Shown here: piece after piece, positions 34,236 through 43,501 of the stretch
Layout of the letters: the number at the start of each line of letters is the position of its first letter
How positions within the stretch are numbered: position 1 is the first letter of the stretch
Assembly (NCBI GenBank): GCA_913776195.1
Contig: CAJYMH010000031.1
Location: 186,001 to 250,000, forward strand
Source: an uncultured Caulobacter sp.
Lineage (GTDB): Bacteria; Pseudomonadota; Alphaproteobacteria; Caulobacterales; Caulobacteraceae
DNA length: 64,000 nt
Reading direction: 5' to 3'
Position numbers and translations under genes: made by a program
Notes under the pieces: generated by a model
Seen by the model: only the letters and a program-made list of their open reading frames with translations
The model's database searches: none
What the model was told of the DNA's origin: nothing

Positions 34236-34472
34236 CTATTCCTCGCTGGCGGCGACCCAGCGCCAATATAGCCGGTGCAGGGCGCTGGCGCTGATCCAAG
34301 CGTGGACGGCGCCGACCGCGGCGAGGCCCAATCCGATAAAGGCCATGGCGCCGTCGGGCTGGAGGGCGGTCACGAAGATCACCGCGCCGATGGCGAGGAT
34401 CGATCCCGCCGTCATGTTGATGCGCAGGATGCTCCGCCACAGCCTGATTGTGGTGGGAAGCCGCCGGGCCAT
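34236..34472 (-). CDS. Small two-helix membrane protein, hypothetical
   Basis: 78 residues with two predicted membrane helices (MTAGSILAIGAVIFVTAL and AMAFIGLGLAAVGAVHAWIS) and a basic N-terminus. It starts 2 bp after the stop of the upstream gene and ends 3 bp before the next, so the three form one operon. No family recognised. Confidence 0.6.
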   Translation of the reverse strand: MARRLPTTIRLWRSILRINMTAGSILAIGAVIFVTALQPDGAMAFIGLGLAAVGAVHAWISASALHRLYWRWVAASEE

Positions 34473-34474
34473 GG

Positions 34475-34732
34475 TTAGGCGCCGCTGTGAGCGGACAGAC
34501 GTGCGAACAGCGCGTCCAGTCGAGCATGGGCGCAGGCCGAGGGCTCCGCTTCAGGAGAGCGCCAGCTGCGCAACAGGCCTGCCTCACGTGAAACGCCCGC
34601 CGTCGGCGCTTCCGTCGCGGTATCGATCTGCTCGAACTCGTAATAGGCGAGGCTGGTCTGCTCGATCTTCGTGAACAGGCCGCGCACGTCAGGACCGCAG
34701 TCCCCCGCCCGCATCATCACCAGATTGCCCAT
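34475..34732 (-). CDS. Small soluble hypothetical protein
   Basis: 85 residues from ATG 34732 (a GTG at 34771 would add 13). The N-terminal part MGNLVMMRAGDCGPDVRGLF and LAYYEFEQIDTATEA vaguely recalls small BcsR/YhjR-type proteins (DVxxLFxxF...YxEF), but the match is too weak to assign. The C-terminus is Ala/Arg rich. First gene of a three-gene minus-strand operon with two small membrane proteins. Bases 34733-35000 upstream are AT-rich and hold divergent promoters, including that of the response regulator. Confidence 0.5.
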   Translation of the reverse strand: MGNLVMMRAGDCGPDVRGLFTKIEQTSLAYYEFEQIDTATEAPTAGVSREAGLLRSWRSPEAEPSACAHARLDALFARLSAHSGA

Positions 34733-35000
34733 ATGCCGGTCCCCCGTCTTGTGTGCGGGGAGAGGTGCCACGAGCTTGGCCTTAATTCACGGTGGTGAAG
34801 CTTAGATTTTACAATGCTTTACATTTGATTTTGCTGGGAAATTTCGACTTTCGAGAGGATTGGTCGCGCAATCTTCACGAAGCGAAACGCGACACTTCGC
34901 CCTGCCGGATTTCTGCATTTTAGGGTTGCGCCAGACGAAGCTTCACTATGAGTAAGCGCGGCTCGCGCCTATCGCGGATGCGAGCGACGGGGGAAGGCGA

Positions 35001-35720
35001 ATGCAGGTCGCCCTGCTCGATGATGACGATACGCACAACGCGCTCGCACGCGGTCTGTTGGAGGCCGCGGGATGGACCTGCGCGTGCTTCAATCGCCCTC
35101 AGGACTTCCTCAACGCCTTTCGCCGCCAGACCTTCGATCTCGTCATTGTCGATTGGAACATGCCGGGCATGGACGGGCTGCAGGTGATCGCCGCCATGAA
35201 CGCCCTGCCGGCCGCGCCGCCGCCGGTCCTGCTGGTGACAAGCCGGTCGCAGGAAGGCGATGTGGTCGCCGGCCTCAACGGAGGGGCCGATGACTACATC
35301 GTAAAGCCGGCCGATCCCGCCGTGCTTTTGGCGCGCGTCAACGCGCTGGTCCGCCGCCTGAACCGCACCCTGTCAGCCGATGCGCCGGAGCAGTTCGGCG
35401 CCTATCGCCTGGACCCCGCCAGCGACACGATCCAGCTGGGCGGCCAGGCGGTGGTGATGACGGCCAAGGAGTTCCAGCTGGCTCGCCAACTGTTCGCCAA
35501 CGCCGGCCGCGCCCTGTCGCGGGAATACCTTCTCCATAAGATCTGGGGTCAGCGCCCGGACCTGGAGAGCCGCACCCTTGACGCCCATGTCTCGCGTCTG
35601 CGCAGCAAGCTTTCGTTGCGGCCGGACAATGGGTTTCGCCTCGTGACCGTCTATGGCTTCGGCTATCGCCTGGAGCCTTGTGAGATGGCCGCCGCCTCAA
35701 TGAGCCTGCAAGACCAATGA
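35001..35720 (+). CDS. OmpR-family response regulator
   Basis: 239 residues. Receiver domain (1-115) with acidic pocket LLDDDD, phosphoacceptor D51 (VIVDWNMPGMDG), conserved Thr/Ser in VTSRS and Lys in IVKPAD. The C-terminus is a winged-helix DNA-binding domain (MTAKEFQLARQLFANAGR, SREYLLHKIWG, RTLDAHVSRLRSKL). The start follows GGGGGAAGG. Its stop overlaps the start of the LysM/FecR gene (ATGA) and the CHASE2 kinase comes third, so the likely partner kinase is in the same operon. Confidence 0.93.
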   Translation: MQVALLDDDDTHNALARGLLEAAGWTCACFNRPQDFLNAFRRQTFDLVIVDWNMPGMDGLQVIAAMNALPAAPPPVLLVTSRSQEGDVVAGLNGGADDYIVKPADPAVLLARVNALVRRLNRTLSADAPEQFGAYRLDPASDTIQLGGQAVVMTAKEFQLARQLFANAGRALSREYLLHKIWGQRPDLESRTLDAHVSRLRSKLSLRPDNGFRLVTVYGFGYRLEPCEMAAASMSLQDQ

Positions 35721-37051
35721 AAGCTTCAGCCATCGCCCTGGCCGCGTTGGCCATGCTCGCTACACCGGCCTTCGCCGCGCCCGCGCCGCCGCCGGCCGAG
35801 ACGCCGATCGCCTATGTCGTGCGGCAGGGCGACAACCTCTACTCCCTGGCTCAGCGCTATCTGATCCGGCTCAACGACTACAAGCGAGTACGCACCGCCA
35901 GCGGTGTGAGGAATGTGCGCGCTCTGCGGGTCGGCTCCACCCTGAAGATCGAACCGCAGCTCCTGAGGTTCGAGCCGATCGAGGCGCGCCTGGTGGCGGT
36001 CAGTGGAGCGGTCACGCTGCAGGACGGTCGAGGCGGCGCCGTCCCCGCCGTTCGCGATGCTCAGATTTTCGAAGGCCATCGTCTGATCACCGGGGCCAAT
36101 TCCTTCGCCACCTTCCAGCTGGCTGACGGATCGCGGGTGACGCTCCCGTCGAACTCCCGCATGCGGATCGTGCAGTTGCGCCGCCTTCTGCTGGACGGCA
36201 GCCTTCAGAGACTGTTCGAGCTTGAGAACGGCCGCAGCGGCATCAGCGCCACGCCGGCCGAGAACGCTGGCTCGCAGTTCCGCGTCCGCACGCCGCTGTC
36301 GGTGACGGCGGTCCGAGGCACGGAGTTCCGGGTGGTCCATGCGGAGGCCGGCGACCGCTCCGCCACTGAAGTGATCGAGGGCCTGGTTGGCGTCGGCTCG
36401 GCCGCGACCACAGCTGCGGAAATCCCCGTCAAGGCCGCTTTCGGAGTCACCGCCGGCGCTCAGGGGATCAAAGAGCCTTCCGCTCTGCTGCCCGCGCCGG
36501 ATCTCGCGCCCGGGGGCGCGGTGCAAGAGGAGCCGCAGCTTCGCTTCGCCGCCAAACCGGCGGACGGCGCGGTCAGCTACCGCTTCCAGCTGGCCAACGA
36601 CGCGGGCTTCGTCGATCTCTTCGCCGAGGGCGACAGCCAAGACGGCCAGGCCGTGTTCCCGTCTCTCCGCGACGGCACCTATTTCGTCCGCCTCACCGCA
36701 GTGGACCGCAACGGGCTGGAAGGCCTGCCGAGCGTGTACAGTTTCGATCGCACGCTCAATGTCCTCGAGCCCGGCGCGCCGCCGCAGCCGGAAGGCGATC
36801 GCAAGATGCGCCGCTTCCTGTTCCGCTGGAACGCGACGGGCGAGGGCGTGCGCACCTATCGCTTCCAGCTTTCGGACGATCCGCAGATGGCGTCGCTCAC
36901 GGTCGATCAGCCGGGGCTGACAGAGCCGCAAGCGACCGTGACCAACCTGGCGGCCGGCGCCTGGTACTGGCGCGTGGTGTCGGTCCGCTACAAGGACGGC
37001 GCCTTCACCCAGAAGCTTGGTCCGGTTCAGCAGCTGCGCATCGGGCAGTAA
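35717..37051 (+). CDS. Periplasmic LysM-FecR domain protein
   Basis: 444 residues. Signal peptide (to TPAFAAP), a LysM domain (about 31-80; AYVVRQGDNLYSLAQRY, VGSTLKIEPQ) that should bind peptidoglycan, a FecR domain (about 95-225; GHRLITGANSFATFQLADGS, SVTAVRGTEFRV), and two Fn3-like modules in the C-terminal half (AVSYRFQLANDAGF, VRTYRFQLSDDPQ, GAWYWRVVSV). FecR domains usually transmit signals to sigma factors, but no sigma factor or TonB receptor is near. Placed between a response regulator and a CHASE2 kinase, it may present a cell-wall signal to the kinase; that is inference. Confidence 0.85.
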   Translation: MKASAIALAALAMLATPAFAAPAPPPAETPIAYVVRQGDNLYSLAQRYLIRLNDYKRVRTASGVRNVRALRVGSTLKIEPQLLRFEPIEARLVAVSGAVTLQDGRGGAVPAVRDAQIFEGHRLITGANSFATFQLADGSRVTLPSNSRMRIVQLRRLLLDGSLQRLFELENGRSGISATPAENAGSQFRVRTPLSVTAVRGTEFRVVHAEAGDRSATEVIEGLVGVGSAATTAAEIPVKAAFGVTAGAQGIKEPSALLPAPDLAPGGAVQEEPQLRFAAKPADGAVSYRFQLANDAGFVDLFAEGDSQDGQAVFPSLRDGTYFVRLTAVDRNGLEGLPSVYSFDRTLNVLEPGAPPQPEGDRKMRRFLFRWNATGEGVRTYRFQLSDDPQMASLTVDQPGLTEPQATVTNLAAGAWYWRVVSVRYKDGAFTQKLGPVQQLRIGQ

Positions 37052-37054
37052 GCC

Positions 37055-39250
37055 ATGCGAGCGAAGGCTCTGCGGGGCGTTAGTCGACGCGTCTTGGCTG
37101 AATGGGCCGCTGTAGCCCTGATCTCCACATTGGCCGTCGCCGCCCTGGCGGGTTTCGCGCTCACCACCCGCGCTGACAATCTGATCCATGACGTAGCGGC
37201 GCGACTGTTCCCCCGCACCGCCGGCTCGGAAATCCTAGTGGTGGCCATCGATGACGCCAGCCTTGCCAAGCTGGGCGCGTGGCCATGGCCGAGGGAGCAA
37301 CACGCCGCCCTGATCGAGCGCCTGGGAAAGGCCCAGCCACGCGCCATTCTCTACGACGTGCTGTTCACGGAGGGCGCGGCGAATTCCGCTCAGGACGCCG
37401 CCTTGGCGAGGGCTATGGAGCGCGCGCGGGTCTATCTGCCGATCCTTGCGGATCCGGCGCCGGCGCCGCCGATCCCGATTCTCGCCGAACGCGCCGCCGG
37501 CACGGGTGCGGTCGATGTTCATCTCGACGCCGACGGACTGGTGCGCAGAGCGGCGTTTGGCGCTGTGCAAGCGCCGTCGCTAGCCTGGGTGCTCGCCTCC
37601 GATCTCGCTGCCTCGACGCTGCAGCCGATCTCGCCGTCCCTGATCCGGTTCGCGGATCCGAAGGCCGGCTATGCGACAGTCTCTTTCGCCAGTGTTCTGG
37701 CAGGGGAGGTCCCGGACGCCTTCATCAAGCGCCGCATCGTCCTGGTCGGGGCGACAGCGGCGGGACTGGGCGAGCGCTTCCCGACACCGCTCAGCGGCGG
37801 CGCGGCGAACATGCCTGGGGTCGAGCTTCAGGCCAATGTCATCGACAACCTGCTGGGCGGCCACCTGGTCGAGGACGCGCCTCGCGCGATGGTGATCGCG
37901 GTCAGTATCTTGCCTTTGTGGCTTCTGCTGGCCGCCTTCCTGTTGGCGCCGCCGCGCTGGACCTTGCTGCTGGGCGCGGGCTTGGCCGTTGTGCTGCTTG
38001 GCGCCAGCCTCGCCGCCTATGGTCTTGGCTTTTGGCTGCCGCCGGCGGCCGGGTTGGCGGGCTTGGCCTTGGTTTTCCCCCTTTGGGGCTGGCGGCGGCT
38101 GGCCGCCACAAGCGACGGTCTGGCCGCGGAGTTGGCGCGGTTGAAGGCGCGGCTCGCTGGCAGCGAGACGGCGGTTGTCTCCGGCGAGGGTGGGGGCGAT
38201 GTTCTAGCGCGGCAGATGGAGGACATCAGCCTGGCCATCGAGCAGGTCGATGATCTGCGGCGGTTCGCGGCCGATGCCCTGTTCAGCCTGCCCGACGCCA
38301 CCTTGGTGCTTGATCCCGACAGACGCGTGCTGGCCGCCAACGGCGCGGCGCGCGCTCTTTTTGGCGAGACCGTGCGAGGCAGGATCGCATCGGACCTGAT
38401 CGCCGAACTGTCGCCGCGGCAGGGGCCTGAGCTTGAAGTCTGGCCGCCTCGGCAAGCCGCTCAGCCGGTGGAGTTGATCCTCGCCGATGACCGCGTGTTC
38501 GAAATGCAGTCGGTTTGGCGGCTGGACGAGAGCGGCGCGCCAGCCGGGTGGATTGTCCGTCTGGCCGACGTGACGGTGCTGAAGGCCGCCCTGCGACATC
38601 GCGAGCAGGCGCTGCAGCTTTTGACTCATGACATGCGCTCGCCGCAAACCTCGATCTTGGCTCTGTTGCAGAGTTCGCCGGGCAAGGCTGTGGAGGCGGG
38701 TCTGGGTGAACGCATCGCGACCTACGCCCGCCGCACTCTCGCGCTCGCCGACGGCTTCGTGCGGCTGGCGCGCGCGGAGGACGCGACGCCTCGCTTTGAA
38801 GAGGTTGATATCAGCGATGTGCTCATGGAGGCGGCGGACGAGCTTTGGCCGCAAAGTCGTCAGCGCGGCATGACCATCGCGCAGTCGGGCCTGGATGAAC
38901 CGCGCTGGGTGCGCGGCGATCGGGAGCTTCTCACCCGCGTCTTCGTCAACCTATTGAGCAACGCCGTGAAGTACGGGCCGGAAGGCTCGACCATTCGGCT
39001 GAGCGCAATGGCGACGGGCGGCGACGTAGAGATAGCGGTGGCCGACGAGGGACCCGGCTTTACTGCCGAAGAGCAGGCGGCCCTTTTCGGCGCCTTCTCG
39101 GCGTTCGAGCGGCCTCAGGCGCAGACCGACGGGGTGGGCCTTGGTCTCGCCTTCGTGCGCACGGCCGTCACCCGCCACGGCGGTCAGGTGGTCTTGCGCA
39201 GCGCATCCGGTGAGGGCGCTGTGTTCGTGGTCAGCTTGCCGGCGGCGTGA
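37055..39250 (+). CDS. CHASE2-domain sensor histidine kinase
   Basis: 731 residues. TM1 (about 20-38), a periplasmic CHASE2 domain (about 40-265; ILVVAIDDASLAKLGAWPWPR, AILYDVLFTEG, RIVLVGATAAGLGERFPTPL), three closely spaced TM helices (about 275-345), a PAS-like domain, HisKA with the H-box LLTHDMRSPQTSI, and HATPase_c (NLLSNAVKYGPEG, ADEGPGF, GVGLGLAFVRTAV). CHASE2 senses unknown periplasmic cues. It starts 3 bp after the FecR gene and should phosphorylate the operon's OmpR-type regulator. Its last 20 bp overlap the convergent lipoprotein gene. Confidence 0.9.
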   Translation: MRAKALRGVSRRVLAEWAAVALISTLAVAALAGFALTTRADNLIHDVAARLFPRTAGSEILVVAIDDASLAKLGAWPWPREQHAALIERLGKAQPRAILYDVLFTEGAANSAQDAALARAMERARVYLPILADPAPAPPIPILAERAAGTGAVDVHLDADGLVRRAAFGAVQAPSLAWVLASDLAASTLQPISPSLIRFADPKAGYATVSFASVLAGEVPDAFIKRRIVLVGATAAGLGERFPTPLSGGAANMPGVELQANVIDNLLGGHLVEDAPRAMVIAVSILPLWLLLAAFLLAPPRWTLLLGAGLAVVLLGASLAAYGLGFWLPPAAGLAGLALVFPLWGWRRLAATSDGLAAELARLKARLAGSETAVVSGEGGGDVLARQMEDISLAIEQVDDLRRFAADALFSLPDATLVLDPDRRVLAANGAARALFGETVRGRIASDLIAELSPRQGPELEVWPPRQAAQPVELILADDRVFEMQSVWRLDESGAPAGWIVRLADVTVLKAALRHREQALQLLTHDMRSPQTSILALLQSSPGKAVEAGLGERIATYARRTLALADGFVRLARAEDATPRFEEVDISDVLMEAADELWPQSRQRGMTIAQSGLDEPRWVRGDRELLTRVFVNLLSNAVKYGPEGSTIRLSAMATGGDVEIAVADEGPGFTAEEQAALFGAFSAFERPQAQTDGVGLGLAFVRTAVTRHGGQVVLRSASGEGAVFVVSLPAA

Positions 39251-39719
39251 CCGGCAGGGCGGCGTCTAAAAGCCGATTCAGCGTCTTGGCGTCCGCGGCC
39301 TTGCGGTGGTCAGTGGCGGTGATCTGAAAGGCCGGCAGGCCGGTGGCGGCGTCGAGGCCGACGACAGACAGGGATTGGCCCGGCCGCGCCTGACCCATGC
39401 GCGAACGGCCAGGGGCGGAGATCCAGGCCTTTGGTGTTTCCTCGGCCCCCGCGCCGGCCGATACGCCGACGGCCGCGGGCAGATCGCCTAGCGCGACCTG
39501 GATCAGGATTTCCGGCTTTTCACTGGACGGTTGGGCGCCCAAAGCCTGCAGCCGGGTCATCACCGGCTGATCTGCGGGGCCGCTGGCTCCCGGAACGGCC
39601 AGCAGGGCGACACGCTTGCCGCGCACCGCGCCCAAGTCGCCCTTGGCGATCACTTCCGGCGGCTTGGCGCAGGCCGTGGTGGCAAGGGCGAGGCAAAGGA
39701 TCAGGCCGACGCGCGTCAT
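39231..39719 (-). CDS. Putative lipoprotein, hypothetical
   Basis: 162 residues from ATG 39719 with GGGGGGA upstream. Signal peptide with lipobox ATTACA (LALATTAC-A), then a soluble domain: RVALLAVPGASGPADQPV, ILIQVALGDLPAAVGV, and a C-terminal QITATDHRKAADAKTLNRLL. No family is recognised, though the pattern resembles small periplasmic proteins of unknown function in Caulobacterales. It converges on, and overlaps by 20 bp, the CHASE2 kinase. Confidence 0.65.
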   Translation of the reverse strand: MTRVGLILCLALATTACAKPPEVIAKGDLGAVRGKRVALLAVPGASGPADQPVMTRLQALGAQPSSEKPEILIQVALGDLPAAVGVSAGAGAEETPKAWISAPGRSRMGQARPGQSLSVVGLDAATGLPAFQITATDHRKAADAKTLNRLLDAALPVTPPAS

Positions 39720-39815
39720 CACAAAGTCCCCCCGGATCGTCTCGGCGGCTATCTAGCCTCGCCGGGGATGGCTTGCACAGCTAAGAGCAGAAGGATCACC
39801 GCCGGAAGCTTCACC

Positions 39816-40229
39816 ATGCCGCACCCGTTTCACTTCGCCTTTCATGTCACCGACCTCGACGCGTCGCGCCGGTTCTATGGAGAGGTTCTGGGATGCCGCG
39901 AGGGGCGTAGCACCGAGACCTGGGTCGACTTCGACTTTTTCGGACACCAGCTGTCCCTTCATCTTGGGCAGCCCTTCGCCACGGGGCGAACCGGCAAGGT
40001 GGGTGACCATATGGTGCTGATGCCGCATTTCGGGGTGGTGCTGCCGTTGGCGGAATGGGTGGCGCTGAGCGATCGAATGATCGCGGCCGGCACGGTGTTC
40101 GAAATCCCGCCGGTGGTGCGCTTCGCCGGTGAGCCAGGCGAGCAGAGGACGATGTTCTTCGTCGATCCCAGCGGCAACCCGATCGAGATCAAGGGCTTCG
40201 CCGACATGGATGCGGTTTTCTCCCAATGA
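39816..40229 (+). CDS. VOC (glyoxalase/dioxygenase superfamily) protein
   Basis: 137 residues from ATG 39816; the longer in-frame extension upstream overlaps the lipoprotein promoter and is not coding. It shows a vicinal-oxygen-chelate fold: FHFAFHVTDLDASRRFYGEV, LGCREGRSTETWVDFDFFGH, and the C-terminal repeat QRTMFFVDPSGNPIEIKGF. Possible metal ligands are the N-terminal His (HFAFHV) and C-terminal Glu (PIEIK). Substrate unknown. Its stop overlaps the next start by 4 bp. Confidence 0.82.
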   Translation: MPHPFHFAFHVTDLDASRRFYGEVLGCREGRSTETWVDFDFFGHQLSLHLGQPFATGRTGKVGDHMVLMPHFGVVLPLAEWVALSDRMIAAGTVFEIPPVVRFAGEPGEQRTMFFVDPSGNPIEIKGFADMDAVFSQ

Positions 40230-41158
40230 CGCCGATCGCCTTCGTCAACCGACTGCCCGCCGAGGCGGAAACGCAATGGCTGGCCTCGCTCCGCGCGGCC
40301 ATGCCGGAACTGTCGGTGCTGGCGCTGCGGGAGTTGGACGTTCAGGCGAGGGCGGGCGTCGAGGTCGCCATCGTCGCCAATCCGTACCCGGCGGACTTGG
40401 CGCTGCTGCCGAACCTCAAATGGGTGCACAGCACTTGGGCGGGGGTGGAGCGGTTAGTAGCGGAGCTGGGCGGGGATGCGCCGCCCATAGTACGCCTTGT
40501 CGATCCCGAGCTGGCCCGGACCATGGCGGAGGCGGTCTTGGCGTGGACCTACTACCTCCAGCGCGACATGCCCGCCTATGCGGCCTCTCAGAAGGCGCGA
40601 CGCTGGGAGCCCAGGCCCTATCGGCGGCCGGACGAGACGGTCGTCGGCCTGCTCGGCCTTGGCGCGCTTGGCGCGGCCGCGGCGCGTCGTCTGTCGGAGG
40701 CGGGCTTCAGGGTCATGGGCTGGAGTCGGTCGCCCAAGGCTATTCGCGGCGTCGACGCCGGCACGGACCTGCGCCACGTGCTGTCCGCGGCCGACATCGT
40801 GGTGTGCCTCACGCCCCTGACGCCGCAGACTCGGGGTCTTCTGAATGAGGAGCGCGTGGGTTGGATGAAGCCGGGCGCAGCGCTCATCAACTTTGCTCGA
40901 GGACCGATCATCGAGACGCAGGCGCTTCTCGCCGCACTGGATCGGAGACGTCTGTCCCACGCGGTGCTCGACGTTTTTGACGAGGAGCCCCTGCCAGCGG
41001 AATCGCTACTATGGACGCATCCGGGCGTGACCGTCCTGCCGCATATCTCGGCGGTCACTGATCGGCGGACCGCGTCGGCCATCGTCGCCGACAATATCAG
41101 GCGCTGGCTGGCGCAAGGCGTGCTGCCGCAAAGCGTCGACTTGGTCCGAGGCTACTGA
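40226..41158 (+). CDS. D-2-hydroxyacid dehydrogenase (GhrA-like glyoxylate/hydroxypyruvate reductase)
   Basis: 310 residues. Rossmann NAD(P)-binding motif [18 protein letters not shown], followed by GWSRSPKAI (the Arg/Ser suggests NADP), [14 protein letters not shown], the substrate-binding Arg in INFARGPII, Glu in VFDEEPLP and catalytic His in [10 protein letters not shown]. GhrA-type enzymes reduce glyoxylate and hydroxypyruvate. Coupled by ATGA to the VOC gene, and 62 bp upstream of the UDP-glucuronate decarboxylase gene. Confidence 0.87.
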   Translation: MTPIAFVNRLPAEAETQWLASLRAAMPELSVLALRELDVQARAGVEVAIVANPYPADLALLPNLKWVHSTWAGVERLVAELGGDAPPIVRLVDPELARTMAEAVLAWTYYLQRDMPAYAASQKARRWEPRPYRRPDETVVGLLGLGALGAAAARRLSEAGFRVMGWSRSPKAIRGVDAGTDLRHVLSAADIVVCLTPLTPQTRGLLNEERVGWMKPGAALINFARGPIIETQALLAALDRRRLSHAVLDVFDEEPLPAESLLWTHPGVTVLPHISAVTDRRTASAIVADNIRRWLAQGVLPQSVDLVRGY

Positions 41159-41220
41159 CCGCCGCCGTTGACACCCTGGCGCAGGTCAGCGATCCCAAGG
41201 TCAAGGGAGAGGCGAGTCTG

Positions 41221-42177
41221 ATGCACGGCAAACGCGTTCTGGTCACCGGCGGCGCCGGTTTCATCGGCTCTCACCTGTGCGAGCGGCTGCTCGAAGCCGG
41301 GCACGAGGTCCTTTGTCTGGACAACTACTACACCGGCTCCCGCCGCAACGTGGCGCACCTGCTGGACAACCCAGCCTTCGAGCTTCTGCGTCACGACGTG
41401 ACCTTCCCGCTCTTCGTGGAAGTGGACGAGATCTACAATCTCGCCTGCCCGGCCAGCCCGATCCACTACCAGCATGATCCCGTGCAGACGACCAAGACCT
41501 CGGTCCATGGGGCCATCAACATGCTGGGTCTCGCCAAGCGCCGCCGCGCCAAGATCTTTCAGGCCTCCACCAGCGAGGTCTATGGCGACCCGACCTGGCA
41601 CCCGCAGCCGGAGGAGTACTGGGGCAATGTGAACCCCATCGGCATCCGCTCCTGCTACGATGAGGGCAAGCGCTGCGCCGAGACCCTGTTCTTCGACTAC
41701 CACCGCCAGCATAAGCTGCGGATCAAGGTGGCGCGGATCTTCAACACCTATGGCCCGCGCATGCACCCGAACGATGGTCGCGTGGTCTCGAACTTCATCG
41801 TCCAGGCGCTTAAGGGCGAGGACATCACCCTCTACGGCGACGGCGCCCAGACGCGCTCGTTCTGCTACGTGGACGATTTGGTGGGGGGCTTCCTGCGGCT
41901 TATGGGGACTGACGACGACGTCACCGGTCCGATCAACCTGGGTAATCCCGGCGAGTTCACCATCAAGGCCCTGGCCGAGAAGGTGATCGCCCTGACGGGT
42001 TCGTCGTCGAAGCTGATCTACAAGCCGTTGCCGTCGGACGACCCGCGCCAGCGTCAACCCAACATCGACAAAGCCCGCGCTCTGCTTGATTGGGAGCCGA
42101 GCGTTCATCTCGAAGACGGGCTCCGCAAGACCATCAGTTACTTCGACGGCCTGCTTTCGGACGGCGTCCCCGCTTAG
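41221..42177 (+). CDS. uxs: UDP-glucuronate decarboxylase (UDP-xylose synthase)
   Basis: 318 residues of the extended SDR family. NAD-binding [15 protein letters not shown] (residues 10-24), catalytic Ser/Thr in [11 protein letters not shown], and the YxxxK pair in [11 protein letters not shown]. The sequence [17 protein letters not shown] and [20 protein letters not shown] match UDP-xylose synthases rather than dTDP-glucose dehydratases. It converts UDP-glucuronate to UDP-xylose, a precursor for surface polysaccharide. No other glycan genes are adjacent. Confidence 0.9.
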   Translation: MHGKRVLVTGGAGFIGSHLCERLLEAGHEVLCLDNYYTGSRRNVAHLLDNPAFELLRHDVTFPLFVEVDEIYNLACPASPIHYQHDPVQTTKTSVHGAINMLGLAKRRRAKIFQASTSEVYGDPTWHPQPEEYWGNVNPIGIRSCYDEGKRCAETLFFDYHRQHKLRIKVARIFNTYGPRMHPNDGRVVSNFIVQALKGEDITLYGDGAQTRSFCYVDDLVGGFLRLMGTDDDVTGPINLGNPGEFTIKALAEKVIALTGSSSKLIYKPLPSDDPRQRQPNIDKARALLDWEPSVHLEDGLRKTISYFDGLLSDGVPA

Positions 42178-42245
42178 TTTCGCTGGAACCTGCGCCGCCG
42201 GCCCGCATTCGTTCCCCAAGGTCATCCGGACCGTGGAGAAACATC

Positions 42246-42551
42246 ATGCGTATCGTCACCGCGATGCTGCTGTCCGCAGCCGCCATCACCAGCCTCTCCG
42301 CCTGCGCCAGCAGCGGCGGATACGGCTATGGCAACCGCTACTCGTCCTATGAAGATCGCTGCCGCGGCGAGCGCGCCAATCAGCGAGCCGCAGGCACCGT
42401 CGCCGGCGCCGCTCTGGGCGCACTGGCCGGCAGCGCTATCGCCGGCAATAGCTCCAACACCGCCGGCACCATCGCTGGCGGCGTGGTCGGCGGCGTGGTC
42501 GGTAACCAAGTCGCCAAGGGCGACCCCTGCCCGGGCGACTATTATCGCTAA
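42246..42551 (+). CDS. Glycine-zipper outer-membrane lipoprotein
   Basis: 101 residues; ATG preceded by GGAG. Lipoprotein signal MRIVTAMLLSAAAITSLSAC, then a short Tyr/Gly segment and a glycine-zipper region (GTVAGAALGALAGSAIAGNS, GTIAGGVVGGVVGNQVAKG) as in the 17-kDa antigen/SlyB family, which forms two small helices in or on the outer membrane. Its role is usually envelope stability. A terminator follows directly. Confidence 0.82.
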   Translation: MRIVTAMLLSAAAITSLSACASSGGYGYGNRYSSYEDRCRGERANQRAAGTVAGAALGALAGSAIAGNSSNTAGTIAGGVVGGVVGNQVAKGDPCPGDYYR

Positions 42552-42572
42552 GCCTATCGAAGCCCGCTAACA

Positions 42573-42605
42573 ACGGCCCGTCCCTATGCGGGGCGGGCCG
42601 TCTTT
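42573..42605 (+). terminator. Rho-independent terminator after the glycine-zipper gene
   Basis: ACGGCCCGTCCC / GGGGCGGGCCGT stem (one mismatch/wobble) with a short TATGC loop, followed by TCTTTT, 21 bp after the stop. Confidence 0.75.
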
Positions 42606-42620
42606 TGCTAGCCTGCCGCA

Positions 42621-43430
42621 ATGGCTCACCCGTCATTGTTGTCAGGCGCATTCCTGGGAGACCAATCCCGCGCCGTGGAGGTGGCGGGATTTAAGGTCGG
42701 ACTTTGGCGCGCCAGCCTGCCGCCCGAGGGCGTGCCCACCCACGTCCACGTCGATTCTCACTTCGTGCTGGCGCTGGACGGCGGATACAGAAGTCTCGCG
42801 CATGACGCACACGCGCCTCGCGACGTAGCCTTCAAACCGGGCGTCCTGATCTGGAATCCGCCAGGGGTGGAGCATAGCGACTCCTTCGACCGGCCCGGCG
42901 GCCGCTTCCTCTCGGTCAGCTTCATGCCGCCGCGGGGCGTGGGCCAAGGTGATCCGGCCCTTCTGAGGGGGTATCGCGAGAGCGCGGCGGCCCGCCTTCT
43001 TGTCGGTCGCCTGTCGCGACTGGCGGCGGGTGACGAACTCGCCGTCGAGGGTCTCGTGCTCGACATGGCGGGGGCGGTCCTCACGGCCGCTGAGCTGGAC
43101 GAGGATCCTGCGCCGGAGTGGCTTTCGCGAGCCAAGGAATTGATCTGGGATGTCTGCGTCCAGGCCGGTCTGGAGGTTCGCCAGATCGCGCGAGAAGTAG
43201 GCGTCCATCCCGTCAGCCTCGCCCGCCGCTACCGGCGCCACTTCGGTTGCTCGCCCGCCGCCGCTATCCGCATCGCTCGCGCGGACAGAGCGGCTGACCT
43301 AATGGCGCGCGGCGTCGCTCTATCCGAAACCGCTCTTCGCACGGGGTATGCCGATCAGAGTCACCTGACCCGCGACTTCGCCGCAATCTACGGGGTCACT
43401 CCCGCCAGATATCGCACCGCCTTCGCCTGA
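42621..43430 (+). CDS. AraC-family transcription regulator
   Basis: 269 residues. The N-terminal half is a cupin-like sensor ([33 protein letters not shown]). The C-terminal ~100 residues form the double [23 protein letters not shown] and [20 protein letters not shown], followed by YGVTPARYR. It lies upstream of the serine hydrolase gene on the same strand, 71 bp away, and may control it. Confidence 0.88.
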   Translation: MAHPSLLSGAFLGDQSRAVEVAGFKVGLWRASLPPEGVPTHVHVDSHFVLALDGGYRSLAHDAHAPRDVAFKPGVLIWNPPGVEHSDSFDRPGGRFLSVSFMPPRGVGQGDPALLRGYRESAAARLLVGRLSRLAAGDELAVEGLVLDMAGAVLTAAELDEDPAPEWLSRAKELIWDVCVQAGLEVRQIAREVGVHPVSLARRYRRHFGCSPAAAIRIARADRAADLMARGVALSETALRTGYADQSHLTRDFAAIYGVTPARYRTAFA

Positions 43431-43501
43431 GCGGTTGCAGTTGTTCAAGACGGCCCGCCCGGCCCGCTGGCATGAAGCATCCCTGTTTCGGGGGCTCTCA
43501 A

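Noticed and set aside
35726-37189. A 487-codon open frame antisense to the LysM-FecR gene
   Set aside because: Composition of a shadow frame, no ribosome binding site, and the plus-strand protein shows signal peptide and domains.
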